The position numbers and the translations under genes are program-made. Shown piece by piece: positions 40,911 to 58,087 of a stretch of DNA of 64,000 bases (the stretch's first letter is position 1; every line of letters starts with the position of its first letter). The notes under the pieces were generated by a model. That model did no database searches, was not told the origin of the DNA, and saw only the letters and a list, made by a program, of their open reading frames with translations. This stretch comes from Urechis unicinctus. Its lineage: Eukaryota > Annelida > Polychaeta > Xenopneusta > Urechidae. The DNA is taken from NCBI GenBank assembly GCA_034190875.2, contig CM067343.1, positions 40,377,215 to 40,441,214 on the forward strand. Direction: 5' to 3'.

Positions 40911-42182
40911 CTGAGTTGATACCACTGTTTTAAAATCTCCCCCATGTATGGCAAGGTCACAACTATTTAAGCATCTTGCTTCGCTTTTTTAGGTTTGCAT
41001 AGTTCAAATGCGCTTAGACTTAAGCGAATGAACTTTTCGGTTTGTACTAGTACTGAAATGGATGGACGTCAACTCGATTATTCATTGGCCATTATAATCC
41101 ATTCTGTACGTGTTCTTCACCTTGCGGAAATCCCGAAACTTTATTTACCGATGCCCAGAGGACATCTCCTAAGTCAAAGATAAATATGTAGTAACTTGAA
41201 CATACTCCGGTCATATGACTGTGGCCATCAATAGATACAGAGGGTACATTGCTTTGTTCGGGACATGTTAATGTTCTTTCTTTTGCAATTGAGTGATCAC
41301 TTGTTACGTCCGTAAGATATTAAGCTACAGACAAGGGATTACACGAGATAGCCGGCAGACAGGTGTTGTGGACTGAGTTAGATGGTTAAGTAACAAGCCA
41401 TTAGTTTAGTTCTGGCATTAAGTAAGACATATAAGACTGACTTTGGGCTTAATATGCCCAAATATGGAAACAATGCTGAATATGATACTGACATATTTGT
41501 ATTGAGGTAAGGGGGCGAATCCAAAATGAATGAGTGAAACGCTGTTGTAGATTTGGCCACAAAACACTTCAAGCCAGCAGTTATCAGAAAAGGCTAACCT
41601 TAACGTACTGTAACAATTTACTAACATATTCATAGTTTCACTGATAACACCATGTTCGAGGAACTTATAATGCTGCAATCTATTGATGGACATATTAATG
41701 GGTTATGCCTTTCCCCGAGCTAAACCTGACGCAATGAGACAAATGTGCTTGTTTGGGAACCCATGCATTTGCAAAAATGATTAGGGTACATCGTTGAGAG
41801 TGGTGCGGGGGATGGTGGGGGAGAGGGGGTGCGCCATCAATCTCATGACTGATATACGTCGATGCAGTGAATGGGTAGCTTGTCAACTCTAAAAGGGATC
41901 TTAATGGCATTGTTGAATTAGGTAAATGTTGATGCGACGTAACGTTCCGACGTAGGTTATATTTGGATGTTTTAAAACTATAAACATTTAATATGTATTT
42001 AACTTCTTTTTTTTGGCGGCCTTTGTAATCCCGTTTCAATCGCATGTACATACTCTCCCAGGAATAGCTGATACGTGTCTCAATGTTTGTTTAAGAGAGG
42101 CTTGTAGGCGATAAGCATTTGCATGACACAGTCAGGACACTAAAGTCAGGAAGCTCCACACCTCGTCTTACAGACACACGAA

Positions 42183-42496
42183 ATGGAATTTAGACGAAGC
42201 TTCAACAGTCTGCATAAAATATGTGTATCAGTGATTTTTCTGCTATTATTTCAAAGCATCAATGCGCTAGGTTCCATCCACGGGAAAGTATCGTTTTACG
42301 AGACGGATGTTCATAACATAGGCACAGCTAGCTACGTAGGAACAGGGTTATGTCAAGTGTAACAATGTGCCATGTAGTGTCTTTCTCGGGCTGGTTGCTG
42401 TCACATTGGGCTTCATCCAATGAACAATGGATACTTCTATACGTTTATCTGATACATGCGACCCGATGCACAGGGCCGTATACAATTACATTCACG
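42183..42496 (+). pseudogene. cysteine-rich secreted protein, copy 2, exon with stop codons
   Basis: The ATG at 42183 opens a 59-residue frame: a basic start, then hydrophobic CVSVIFLLLFQSINALG (a clear signal peptide), then VSFYETDVHNIGTASYVGTG. It ends at TAA 42360. Beyond the stop, similarity to copy 1 (37762) continues at DNA level to 42496, where CACG|GTAAGT is a strong splice donor. Relative to copy 1 it has two in-frame stops (TAA, TAG) and a frameshift. This copy keeps the leader that copy 1 has lost, and lost the body that copy 1 keeps. A 59-residue truncated secreted product is possible. Confidence 0.5.
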
Positions 42497-45379
42497 GTAA
42501 GTCTGATACGTGACGTATAATGGGTGCATAGAGTATAGGAACGGAAGGTGCCATTGTGGATCATTTGCGGGACACTGCCTCCCACAGGATTCAGCATTTG
42601 ACATGGTATTATGTTAAAAATTGCTCAAACGTATCTGCTTTCCGTCTTTGGTCCGCATTGTATACCGAATTATACAGATGCCACATTTTGTTTACTGACA
42701 ATCTTAAGCCCTCAGTAGTCAGCCGACTATAGAACTTAACAATGAATTCACTCGCGATTCGTGACATTCTGAATGTCTTGTTTTACATGATTTGAGTATT
42801 TCTTCAAGCATGTTGGGTTGCGCTATCGCTTCAGTAGATACACGTGACGCCTAAATATCCTGAGATCAAATCCACCTGTCAAAGATGATTGAAATGAATG
42901 GAGGCCTGATGGGAGGTTGCGTGTCAGTGTGTGCAGACTACAAGACGCGACCGGGACGTCGAAGTGGGTGGCAGAACATAAATATGCGACAAAGTGTGAT
43001 TGCCGATTCAGAGAAAAGAAAATAATCGGAGGAAGAACACAAAATAGATTGGAATCTTACCATCGAAATGGCTATTTCCACAATTGAATTTTCAGTCAGA
43101 TGTTATCAGCGCATTAAGTAAAATCATGAAAAAATTTCTGACTAATAACACATAGCCAAGATTGGGTCGGGACTTGAATGTGATACGAGGGTGAACACGG
43201 AGTCTGTTTGTCGAGAAAAAAACGAATCACGAGGAACAATCGGCATTGAAAAATAGACTCGAGGCACAGTTGGCGTTGGATTATTCAGAATATTGGGTTC
43301 GGGTGGTTTTTACTGACTTTCTACAACTGTTGAGATGTACCGTTTGTAATGACTTGGCAAATAACCTTTCAGGATGTTGTAGAAATGACATGCATGCGAG
43401 AAGCCTTCTTGGCAAGCCATTAATCCACTGATAACAAGCACAGCCTGAATTATAGACATTAAAACTACCTTACATAAGCCTAACCTCGTTATCAATCACC
43501 TGGGTACCCATGTTGCTGGCAATGAAGAGTTTACCGAAATGAAGAGCGGAAAATTGTATCGGTGTTTCGTTCATTAATATCTGCATCCGCCTGTCTCCCG
43601 CCGGTCAGATGGGCAGTACGTGTCCATCGACTATGGGCAGGTTCGTATATAGCTGCCAGCGCATGCGCATCGCATCGTCTGAAGACAAGTCATAGGTCAA
43701 CCATGACGCAATAATCTGGCTTCGTGTTGACCAAGTTAATTTAGACAGGATGATTAATTTATTAAAGTGGAAGATTTTTCCTGTATAAAAAAACCTCAGG
43801 AACCAAAAACTGAATATCACTTGATATTCAGAGATTACAAACTTATAAAAACCAATACATAACACAGTGGCCATGCTACCCCACGCCACGCACGTTTGTG
43901 CGGCACTACAGTACACGTACAGACTGTGTCGACCTCAGTTATATTAATTTTGGCTTCTACGTCTTGTGGTTGGTATCATCACACAACAAAATATATCTCG
44001 CATAGTCGTTTTGTCAAATGAAGCAATAGCCCTCGACTCCTTTTCTTGCGACGGGGATCAAAACCAACCATAACCCTTGTTTCTACTTGTTCTTCAACAC
44101 TCACCATCATACACACGCTGTTTTTCCGAATGAATCGAGGAATCAGCTTGACAACCGCATCAAGGATCCGTCCCTATCACCCTCATCAGATCCACCTGTG
44201 TGTCGATGTAGAATCACCATGGGAGGGGGGGGGGGGCGGGGCGGTTCATGGACGAGCCAATGCCTCGGTCTCTTTTGTCAATTCGGTCATTGTGCTCCGC
44301 TCAATCGCCGAATGATGCCTCGTCTAGCCCCATCGTTGCTTTTTACATCGTTTTCAACATAACACCTCCATGTTAAACATTTACTATCTCCAAATATATC
44401 GCATATCAATTTGCGTGTATAGAGAATCGACAAAGGACGGCTTTTAAATACACTTGATGGCATGTTCGCTAAGTGATTCTCATGCCTATTCAATGCGAAG
44501 ATATATGCTTTATAAGCAAATATTAAGTAGAACAAGTATTCGTCAAAAAAAGGTTCTCTTTGCTGGTGTCTGTTTATTGAACACCACAGCTGATTCTCGT
44601 AAATCTAGTCATATTGTTGTAACGCCATGGTCAGTTTTTAAAGCGTTGTTACGTCATATGATCAAGGGAGGGAAATTGACTTTGTGGAAATTTTATGTTG
44701 TGAGCATTTTTTGTTTAAAACACCTGATATTTTTTTAAAACAATTTGAAGGAGCTAGTAGTTTCTGCTCCCTTCGGCACTGTATATGTATGTGAATGTAT
44801 TTGCATATGTATGTTTAAATATATGCATATATATATTGAGCAATGCGCACATGAATATTAAATTACTAAAATATTGCATGCGTGTAATATTGCATTCCTG
44901 CCGATTCAGGGAATTGTACAACGACTAAGTCAAATTCCAGTCACATATTCCAGCTCCCTGATGGAATCCTGATGTACTGCGAGGAATGTTGTAGATAGGA
45001 AATCAGGCATCAATTAGCTATTGAGATGCAACGTGCATAACAATACTCCGCACATATTCACTTCGATGAGTTGTTCGTCTGTGGACAAACTGCTAACGTG
45101 GTATAAATGCAGGGTCTGTATCGAATGCAAAAGCAATATAAGCTCGGCCACACAATCACAACGAAACAAGCCGATAATATCAAGCCCTTTGATATTAACA
45201 TTATTGCAGGAACTGCCGCCCGTATTCGGCGAATCTCTGAGTGGGTCTCCTTGTGGGAGTCACTCATATTATTTAACTATCATATAAAATAAGTTACGAC
45301 ATTTGGTACCTGGTATGCATATTCATGATATCCTTTAAAATGAAAAATATCCGAATGCGTCTTTAATTATTGTCCATAG

Positions 45380-45591
45380 GTCATAAGGCGACTGTTGCGA
45401 TGCCAAGTAGCATATCGTATGACCCGCTCAGTATACAGCAGTCCTTCCTTGCATACAGCTTGCAGTTGGACGTGCCATACACAAAGGGGCCAGCAGCAAC
45501 GTGTGGGTGTTCATTTCTAGACTTTCATATTCTTCCAGATGTGAAATTCAATCCTCACAAAAAACCAGCACAACTGAGTACGTTGGAATAA
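45380..45591 (+). CDS. candidate terminal exon, unrecognised
   Basis: After an AG at 45378-45379 about 70 codons run to TAA at 45589. They contain SYDPLSIQQSFLAYSLQLDV and TCGCSFLDFHILPDVKFNPH. It lies 2.9 kb downstream of the splice donor at 42496 on the same strand, so it might be a downstream exon of that gene. No family resemblance was recognised and the polypyrimidine tract is weak. Confidence 0.25.
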
Positions 45592-48500
45592 ACATCTACC
45601 GTGGTCGTCAGCAATCGAGCCCAAACTGTATTTGATCCAAATGTATATGGCTGTTGTCTATACTACATGCTAGATAAATGTATCTCTAAATAAGGAACAC
45701 CCTTGTCCTCGCAGTGTGCCGTGGCGAAGCAACTTACGTAATTCAATGCGGCGTTATCACCATATTTTCACACGCAAACCAGTCTCAACTTTTAAAAACA
45801 TATTTGTTTACACAATTATTCAACATTTTTCATAGCTATTCTGGCAGAAGCTGGCAGAAGATGACAGGGAACATGTTCTTATGTTCCGCACAAATGGGCC
45901 AATAAATATCTATGTTCAGATGACATAAGATTGAGATGCTTGTTTACAGTTTAAATATCATCAGGTATTGAAGTTATTGGCCAGGCTTACAAGTTGAATC
46001 AGTAAGTAACCCGACCCCTGTCTGAAGCTAGTGGATTCTTTATTGGGATATATGGTAAGTGAAAGCCAGTTCAACAGTTGCCAACATTATTCTTAATGTG
46101 CGTAATTAGATCGTTCATTTGTTAATGTGTAGGCAGCATGCCATGCAGTGTGATGTACTTGCTTCGTAATAGTGAAAACTTGCCTGGATCGCACAGATAT
46201 TTGTCAACTGCATACATCATCACATACACTTACAGGCCCTGAGAGATGAATAGCATTGCAACATTAATACCTAGATTTGATATATGTTCTCCAATTGCTG
46301 CTTGAAGCAAGTTATATTGTAGGCTTACCAATCCATCAAGTCCGATTAAACATCTTGATGCAGATGAACGTTCGCAGTAACCAAATGGTTAACACATGTG
46401 ATCAATGTTCATTCTGTTAGTTGCGCTATTGCTTTGACATGGTTCTTAATCATTATGATGTGATTAGATGAAATGTGTGCTTAATCGTCTGTGATATTGT
46501 CAGGCTTAGTGCACGTCTGGATCCTGGCGTGAAACAAGCACTTACTATCTTTAATTTGAAGATAATCGTGTAAGCCAACGCATTGCTATCATCTTCACAT
46601 AATTAATAAACAGTTTTTTAAATGCCTTTTATGCAATTTTCTTCTGTTAACAGGGCTACGATAGAGTAGTTTGCTGCGGATTAATCGAATGTCACAATTC
46701 GGCAATAGGGTGTTAGGAGGCGGCATACGCATGGTTTTCATGACAACATTTGATCAAGTATATTGTCATAGGAGAGCAAAATGAACACCATGCAGGTATT
46801 GTGTTCCTGCGATGGCTTTGGTTCGAATGGTGATTCAATAACAGCAAAGTATACTTCCTGACGTAATTCCTAGATTTTGAATACATTCTGCCACTTCTAT
46901 CACTGCAAATTAGTGTTTGGAAGAGATTGGTGGTATGAGATTAGTGCTCCGCACGGAGAATAAACGAATAAATGAAACTCGGCACTCCCATAATATCCCA
47001 ATGAAATACTCGGTATGTCATCCCAATTCAGAGGCTGAGAGTAATTGGCATGCTATGGAATGACATCGGCGCTAGCAGAAGTCTGAAGTAACTATCTAGA
47101 CGTTCGTTGATGCTCCCACCAAAATGATTTATTCAACAAAGGTTGATCATAAATATAGTATGATATTAATAAGTGCCCACACAATATTTCCCATGATGGC
47201 CAATATCATCTTTGAAAAAGCTGCAATACGTATCATAAAGAGAGCTGCCGCTCATAGAACCATCCAAATACCAACATCGATATAAACTGTGATTTCCTAT
47301 TGAACTGACTAAAGCAGGCAAATAAATAGCATATATGTATATACAAAATTGATCACGTAGCGTGATGTGTTGAGCTGTAAAACCTGTCATTATATGTGAT
47401 TTAGCTTAGTCGTAAGGGATAAATGTCGTCACGTAATTATGATTAAATTACATAGTATGAAATCTAGCATATCCAGGGTATAAGACAAGCGTACGTATAG
47501 GTCTGTGAGGTAGTAATAAACAATGTTGATTGCCCATATCACAATCAAATGAGCAAACTGGTTTTGATTGTCATTTGTATTATTATTGGCGACATGTTTA
47601 TAAAACACCATTACTTAATCCTTGTTTGCTTGTATAGTTTTCACATATCAGTAACAGCTACACATTTCGAATAACATATCACAATATGTTTCTGTGGTGA
47701 TTGCGTCATAACTTCGAGATGGAGCTTGCGTTACACACTTCGTCAAGCTATTACATGAGTCTTATGAGTAGTACTTAAGTACAAATGACTGAAAAGGAAC
47801 AGGACGCCGGGCGTGTAACGAGGTACTGAGTGTCGGATTTCCTGCATCTTGTTGATTTGTATTAGTGCATATCGCCCATTACACAAGGTTTATTCGTATA
47901 CTTTCAGAAATAAGAGAATATCTACGTATACTTTAACTTGGAGTTCGTGTTATTTGCCACAGCGTTTCATCGAAAAATGTCCTCAGTATATCTCATTACC
48001 ACAAGCTGTTGCTTTTTAGGAATCAAACACGCACATGGAAGGGCGAATAATTTTTATTACTAACAACATTTAAAGCAATAAGTCAAGCACCATATGTTTA
48101 CTCGGTGCATATAAAGGGAACATAATCATTGTACCACACAGAGTAACAATTCTTCTATTCAACAAGCATTCAAATTTTCAAATAGATATATCAGACATAT
48201 TGAGTGCTCTTTTTGCTATGATCCGGTCGCGCTGTTGGAATTATAGACGTTTAAGCTAATTAGATGGAAGATTACGTATTTGTATCCACAAGCGCATTAC
48301 GCTCGGTCTTGTACACGTCTTTGTTGAAAGAAGCCTTTAGATCGTTTGGTGTTTAGAAGAAACATACAGGCAGTGAATCATCCAAGGTCACATCATAGCT
48401 TGCTTATTGATAGATTTGTTTGATGTAAGGGTAATTAAGCAATGCAGATGGATATTCAAACCTGCCGGAATATCAGCTTTCGAGCATAACCATTACTATG

Positions 48501-51298
48501 TAATTTTGCATTATTCTCTTTGAGCTCATCGCAGTAAACAGACGCCACAGCCATTGGCAAGCAAAACTTAATGAGACATGTTTAAGTGATGGACGCATAA
48601 GTTGCGTGCTGTATCTAAAATATGTAGCACTGCAATAACAACCCCCAAATTTCCCGTCAAGTCAAGATCAATTGGTTGGTTTTGGCGAAGGGAGCATCTA
48701 TTAATAGTTAATCTTGATGTACGCAGGAGAAAATGTAGTTGAATAACAGCACTTGCTTTTGCTGATCCGTCAGGCATAATGTGTTCAGTTATGCGTTGTT
48801 GATAATACGTCGCTAGCTCGTAGACTAAATTGACTGTTATGACTACATAAACAGGGATAGAACCGGACCATCATCAGTGTTACTGCTCATAGCAATCTCT
48901 AATTATAATTGGCCATCCTTTTCAAATGACCGCAAATGTACAATAGAATTTGACCTGCATTTGTATAGCATGAAATATACGGGTGTATATGTTGGGCGGG
49001 GAGGGGGTGGTAGACGGATGTTGGTGCGAAGGAGCGTTATGATTACGAATAATAAAGTGAAAGATGTTCTGAATGTTAATATTTGCATGTTGGGTGGTTT
49101 TTTAACGATGAAGAGGAATATATCATCCCATACCGGGTTAGTGTGATACGGTCGCGGATTGATTTGTCTGTAGCTTATTTTTACTGTCCCAGAATTATAT
49201 TTGCTGTATTCCGCAATAAGCATGCCCTTTAACACGTGGTTTATGACGACAACAACACATCTGCCATGTACGATAAAGTATACAGCTTGAAGTTACACAA
49301 TGCAGGTGATAGCTTTGTTTACACATTACGTATGCGTGTGATTAAGGTAAATGTATGGGTCTGGAGCTTGTATTGGAGAGACGCGTATAAGCTATTGTGT
49401 CAGCGTAGCGTTTGCTGGAGTGATAACTAGGAACGCTACGGATTGATTTAGGAAATACATTTTTTTCTCACCTGATTATAGTATAATCAGCTGACCAAAC
49501 GTACTCAGCATGCGACTTTGCGATTATATTCATGTGCCATTTGTGAATCATGAATTGTACATTATTCTTATCATGCATATTTCATCATATTTTACACTTT
49601 TGACCGACATTCTTTTTGAAAGGCGGTCCGAGCGTATTTTGGGTCTCTTCTACATTGCCAAACTGATATCAGTGAGATGATTTGGTTAAATGCCAGAACA
49701 GTAATCGGATGTAAAGTTAAGCATAAACGCCATCGTGGCCTTTTAACTATCTAGCAGTCTGATGTGCCACCATAATGTACTGCTTACACGTTCCAAAATA
49801 ATCTGAAGATAGTCATATACTGGTCTAACATCGATATGGTTCTCCCTGCCAGTAACTGTAACCGTTCACATCAACGAATTGTATTTTAATATTGCAGAAC
49901 AATTCAAAACAATCACGATACAGTAAATGGGCGTATTATGTAATAACACAATGAACACCCTAAAGACGTATCTTGATAGGATGAATATAATATACAATAT
50001 TTGTTTAAGCTCCAGAAATAGGCCGGCGTATTTGAGGTGTATTGCTTTATAAGATTGATGTCAAATGACATTCGTTTTGTGTTTTACCCATAATTTAAGC
50101 TGTGGTTAGGTTTACCTGACCAAATTCACACACAAAGGTGCTTTATATATTTCCATGTGTTCTATTTCGTATATTGCTTACGGTTAGCATTAACATATAT
50201 CGGAAATTGTCAACCTGTATCATCGTATTTTATCCTCCGTCATTTTTACATTGCGACATATAGTGTGTCAATTACATTTCTACTTTAACGCTGTTCTCAA
50301 GAGCAATTTAAATCTGAATTGCTGTAAATAATTACGGTGCGTACATATTTGCCCATTTGATAGCGTCTACTTGATGTCGCCTCGTTGCATCGGCTGACCT
50401 CAAAGCAGATAATAGCAGACCTCCCTCATCATTATCTACACAGAACATGACAAACAAGTATGTTAGGTAACTAGAAACTTACAAAACGTGCCAAACATGC
50501 GGAACATCAAGACAAGCACATGCTGATCGAATCATGCATCTTAAAGTTAATTTATGCAGAGAGGGAACTTTGTTTTGGAAACTCACAATGGATTAAGATT
50601 GACATTCAGGGCGATTAACAGGATAAGGATATAAGAGTATAACAAAAAATAGTAAGACCTACGGTAACGTGAGATTATCCAAGTTGCAGAAATCACCGAA
50701 GTAGGTAGATAACAGGAACTTGAGCATGCAACAGGGAGTCTGTTTCTTAGAGTTATTAACATTGCATGATAAAAACACTGAGGGGAATAAAATCGATGTA
50801 ATCAGCGTTATTATCATCAAACCTGCTTTAGAATAGCGATGACAACCTATCGTAGCGTTACCCAGGGTAAATAATTTTCATGAAGTATGTGTCATTTATT
50901 TGCGTCATTGTTACACATTCACTGACAAATTAAAGTAAAGTTTGTAGATTTGGCGGTATGATTGAACCATTGTTAAAGTGACTCGTCTTTCTGACTTACC
51001 TATAATCCATTAACATATCCTGTTCAAACGATGGAAAGGTAGTGGACGCTGTAAAACAAGCAATACTTTCGAGCTGCAAAAGTATCAAACTCATTATGAA
51101 TTAACTAATCATATGGCTCAACTGATGTGTACTTCTTCCCAGAAATGCCTTGGACTGCAGACAACTTATAGTGATAATTCACACATTCAATAATCGTCAT
51201 GTCACATAAGTAATATTTTCAGCGACATCATAGCACATTTCAGTTGAGACACAACTGTATGGAAGGTTTATGATCTTTTTAAATTATGTGCTAGACTT

Positions 51299-54351
<3,053 letters not shown>

Positions 54352-54582
54352 ATGGACTAAGCATTATTTGTTATTGTAACGTTTGAAATATCAAAATAAC
54401 AATGTAGAAATACTGCTCTACAATGTGAAAATTAATTTTGCCTTTCAAATGAGTTTGCAGCGTCTGCCTTTCATCTCCCATTCGGTGCAGAATGTGGTAG
54501 TTATGTATCTGATTTGGTGTGACCGCATTTCATGTCATTCCCTGTCAAGTACGATGAATCGCAATCTAATGTTTTGCTTTTT

Positions 54583-54915
54583 TCACCAGATGCGTTTATA
54601 GAAATATGTCAAGCTATACCTTAACCATGCTAATTCCCATAATATGTCAGTCGCGCTGTTAAGCTGCTCTAAGCCGTACATTTGTGGATCCAAACTAAAT
54701 GCGTGCATAGTATGCAATAGGGCGCAATGATTGTTATACGCACTTACCATGATCTTATTCGTCAGACGACTGGTGCATTGCAAAACAAACAATGGAGCCA
54801 AATATTGAAGGCGGTTGCCACTGAAATATTGTATTACTGTTAAATGATCATCAACTTTCATCCTTGCTGCCAGCCTATTTTCCTCTAGTGGCGTCATGCA
54901 GTCCATTTCTGTCAT
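54583..54915 (-). CDS. unrecognised 110-codon ORF, copy 1
   Basis: The frame begins at an ATG at 54915 and is protein-like (EENRLAARMKVDDHLTVIQY, then RLQYLAPLFVLQCTSRLTNK). It is interrupted by a perfect GTAAGT donor at about 54748 after codon 56, so an exon of 56 codons ending there is as likely as the full frame. The matching frame at 62552-62884 has one amino-acid change (Tyr to Asp in the WLRYS segment) from a single base difference. No family resemblance was recognised. Such conservation is also expected from recent duplication alone. Confidence 0.3.
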   Translation of the reverse strand: MTEMDCMTPLEENRLAARMKVDDHLTVIQYFSGNRLQYLAPLFVLQCTSRLTNKIMVSAYNNHCALLHTMHAFSLDPQMYGLEQLNSATDILWELAWLRYSLTYFYKRIW

Positions 54916-55868
54916 TTTATTGTGTTACATTGAATAATCTACGCATCTGCCATTTTGCATGATACCATAATCGAACACTCGGTACGTCAACGCGATTTGG
55001 CTGCTGAGAGTTATTGGCATGATATGTTATGACATTCACACTAGCTGTGACAAACTTTAATCAGGATAAGAAAGAATGCCATCAATAAAGAATGAGTTCG
55101 ATATGTCAATATTAATGATATCCTGTAATAGGCCATGCTATCTTCGGTAAGGCCATGAAACGAATGATAAATCAGCAACGAGGCCGGGCTCTATCATTAC
55201 TTGCTGTACCCTCGGACTACACAATATGCGATGTGACGGATTCGCTCTCGGGGCACCGGCAGTTTTCGTTGCATCTAAGCGGTTATGTAATTTAAGGAAC
55301 TTGTATGAAGCAAACAACAGTTTGATTTAATCGCAAATATACGTTTATCCACCTGAGAACTGCACTTCTTGAATTATAAATTCTATTTGCACCTTTTTGT
55401 TATTTAAAACACAACAATGTTCACCTAACAGCTTGTTAATTTCCCTGCTTTGTCCTTGGGTGTGTCTACGTTCACCACTGAAGCACTTGCTTTATTGATG
55501 TGTGCCCGCTTTATACCTCTTTGGATCGATAAGTATATCAAATACTTAAGATATAAGTCTCCACAACTGATCAAAATACTGGATAATAGAATCGTCGATT
55601 TCTAACGATTTAATTGTCCAATTAATCAGGTGCATATGATGGTACTGCATCATCATGGAACAAGTCACGTGCAGCACCAGGGGAATATATAGTTATTCCC
55701 TTGGCACCGCATCCTCAGCCGTGGCGGTAGCCCATTTACAAATGTTTATGGTCGCATTGTAAAACAAGGTGTCATTGTTTAATGCAGTCTATGCTGTTAC
55801 AGACACATTACATATTTTGTTCCTACTGCAGTGCCTAATCTGTCGTATTTCAGACAGGTTTGGTACTG

Positions 55869-55874
55869 TATAAA
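55869..55874 (+). promoter_or_regulatory. candidate TATA box upstream of the small secreted-type ORF
   Basis: TATAAA within ACTGTATAAACCC, 108 bp before the ATG at 55982. The same element is at 63840-63845 in copy 2. No initiator could be assigned. Confidence 0.3.
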
Positions 55875-55981
55875 CCCAGGCACTCTTGGTATAATAAGCC
55901 ATTTATATGCAATGCTTTAATGCTTTTGTCAAAGCAGTATTTACATTATCACATCCCTCTAAGAATTAAATTTAATTGGCC

Positions 55982-56290
55982 ATGGAACATCGATGTTCTA
56001 GTTGTCTTTGTTCTGTGCTCCTGCTGCTAATGGCAGAGCATGACCGGCCTATAGCAGTTCGAGAGTTCAGACGAAAGTTATTAATACACAAATACTTTAA
56101 TGAATTCAAAGATATGCACAGCAGTAGTAATCTCGAACATGATACAACATGGCAGTGGAAAAAACACATGCGTTTCGCGAAGTATCTCGTTTTGATTTTT
56201 CAACGCATCACAGATACTGCATATTTAATGCAGAACAATCTTACTCTCGCGAGCATCAGTAATATTCAAATTACATTATGGCTTTTATGA
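55982..56290 (+). CDS. small ORF with signal-peptide-like N-terminus, copy 1
   Basis: ATG in GGCCATGG starts 102 codons. Residues 8-18 are hydrophobic (CLCSVLLLLMA) after a short polar start, like a signal peptide. Next comes a basic amphipathic stretch, AVREFRRKLLIHKYFNEFKD (about residues 25-44), and then a less protein-like remainder that could be intron or 3'UTR. A TATAAA lies upstream. The ORF start recurs unchanged in copy 2 at 63953. Possibly a secreted peptide precursor. I recognise no family with confidence, and the case rests on sequence character alone. Confidence 0.35.
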   Translation: MEHRCSSCLCSVLLLLMAEHDRPIAVREFRRKLLIHKYFNEFKDMHSSSNLEHDTTWQWKKHMRFAKYLVLIFQRITDTAYLMQNNLTLASISNIQITLWLL

Positions 56291-56968
56291 AACTGTGATA
56301 GCGTCTAAGCATTGAAACCAACACCTGAACAGACCAACGTGTTACTGAGAATAGTTGGTACAAAAACAAAATGGTTAAGAACGAATGCTCAACGGATATC
56401 TACTAATTGAAGCAAAATACAATACAAGTACAGGCAAAGTAAATTGTTCTACACCAAGCTCCGCAACAGGATAGTTTGGCTGTTACTGCTGCACTTCATT
56501 CAAGGTGCATGCGGGGACAATTTGAGATCCGCACATTATTATGAGCACGGCGAATAGCAACAAAGTGGTATTCTTACACATTCTTTAGCATTCAGACACT
56601 GCATCAGCCAGCTTATAAAGTATTGAAGAGTGTTGTTTGCTGAGTGCTGAGCAGCATGTTAAGGACATATGAATGAGGCAAAACGAAACCTTGCATGATG
56701 AATATTGGCGACTTTTGTTGATAGATGCCTCAATAGATAAAAAAATAAATTATACAGAAGTAAGAAGCATTCTTCATTAAAGAGGTGATGTCTTGAGCGC
56801 AGAATTGGAACCGGACAATTGGCATTGGAGTGCCTGCCGGAACATGTCGAGATATTGTGCATGTGCAGTTAGATATAATGCACTCGATGCACATAAACAG
56901 AGTGAATTAACATTACGTGTAAAGTAATAGATATTTTAGAAAATTGCAGCGCAACAAGAGTAAACGCA

Positions 56969-57131
56969 ATATATATATATACACATATATATACATATGT
57001 ATATATATAGTTTATATATATATACATATATATATATGCACAAATATATATATACATGTACATATATATATAAATATATATATATAGATATATGAATATA
57101 TATATACATATATATATATATATTTATATAT

Positions 57132-57197
<66 letters not shown>

Positions 57198-57212
57198 ATA
57201 TGTATATATATA

Positions 57213-57275
<63 letters not shown>

Positions 57276-57310
57276 CTCTCTATATATATATTTATATCTA
57301 TATATATGTG
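56969..57310. repeat. (TA)n-rich microsatellite
   Basis: About 340 bp of TA repeat with ACATA, GATA and CTCTCTC interruptions. Isoleucine-tyrosine ORFs across it are artefacts. Confidence 0.95.
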
Positions 57311-57681
57311 TAGTTCCCGTTTGTGACTTCCCATGATAGCAACCGCAGGCACAAACAATGTATCATTCGCAACACCAAGTAATACCATTCCCGCACGATC
57401 GGCTCTGTTTACTGTTTATTGCGACAATATAACTCCATTATTGATTAACGTTCTGTCAAATTCATATTCAAGGGTTATAATTCTGATGCATTATGTAAAT
57501 GCTACCCGTCGAATCGACTGTTATTGATGTTAATACGAATGCCAGTGAAATGATCGGAAAAATACACCAACTTCCAAAGTATCTATTTATCCAAATTATA
57601 ACTGCAGTTAAGCGCCAACCGACATGGATTCAGCGCAAGAATGTACAGCTGGGTAACGCAGACTTGCATTCTAATAGACAA

Positions 57682-57683
<2 letters not shown>

Positions 57684-57749
<66 letters not shown>
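57684..57749. repeat. (AT)33 microsatellite
   Basis: Uninterrupted AT run of about 66 bp. Confidence 0.95.
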
Positions 57750-57751
<2 letters not shown>

Positions 57752-57872
57752 CATAAAGTTGACATTTATCAAATGGTGCACTTGTTGTTTCCGCTATTCA
57801 TAAGCATATTGCGCGACGTGTTTTGGCAGAGGCACGGCTCTCATCATTCACTGTGACGTGAGCCCAGTACAC

Positions 57873-58087
57873 CCACTAAACATGTACCCACTAAACATAT
57901 ACCCACTCTACATATACCGACTATACATATACCGACTATACATATACCGACTATACATATAACAACTATACATATACCGACTATATATATACCCACTATT
58001 CATTTACCGACTATCCATATACCCGTTATACATATACCTACTAAACATATACCCACTCTACATGTACCGACTATACATATACCGACT
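57873..58087 (+). repeat. 15-bp minisatellite at the duplication junction
   Basis: About 14 tandem units of CATATACCGACTATA with variants ACCCACTAAA and ACCCACTCTA. It ends exactly where copy 2 of the 11-kb duplication begins. It is absent from the left flank of copy 1 at 47044. Confidence 0.9.

Noticed and set aside
48568-49235. ORFs repeated at 59611-60278 as conserved genes
   Set aside because: Conservation is explained by the recent duplication; overlapping frames on both strands are kept equally and no motif is seen.
57873-58087. CRISPR-like array
   Set aside because: Units are contiguous 15-mers without spacers, in an animal genome.
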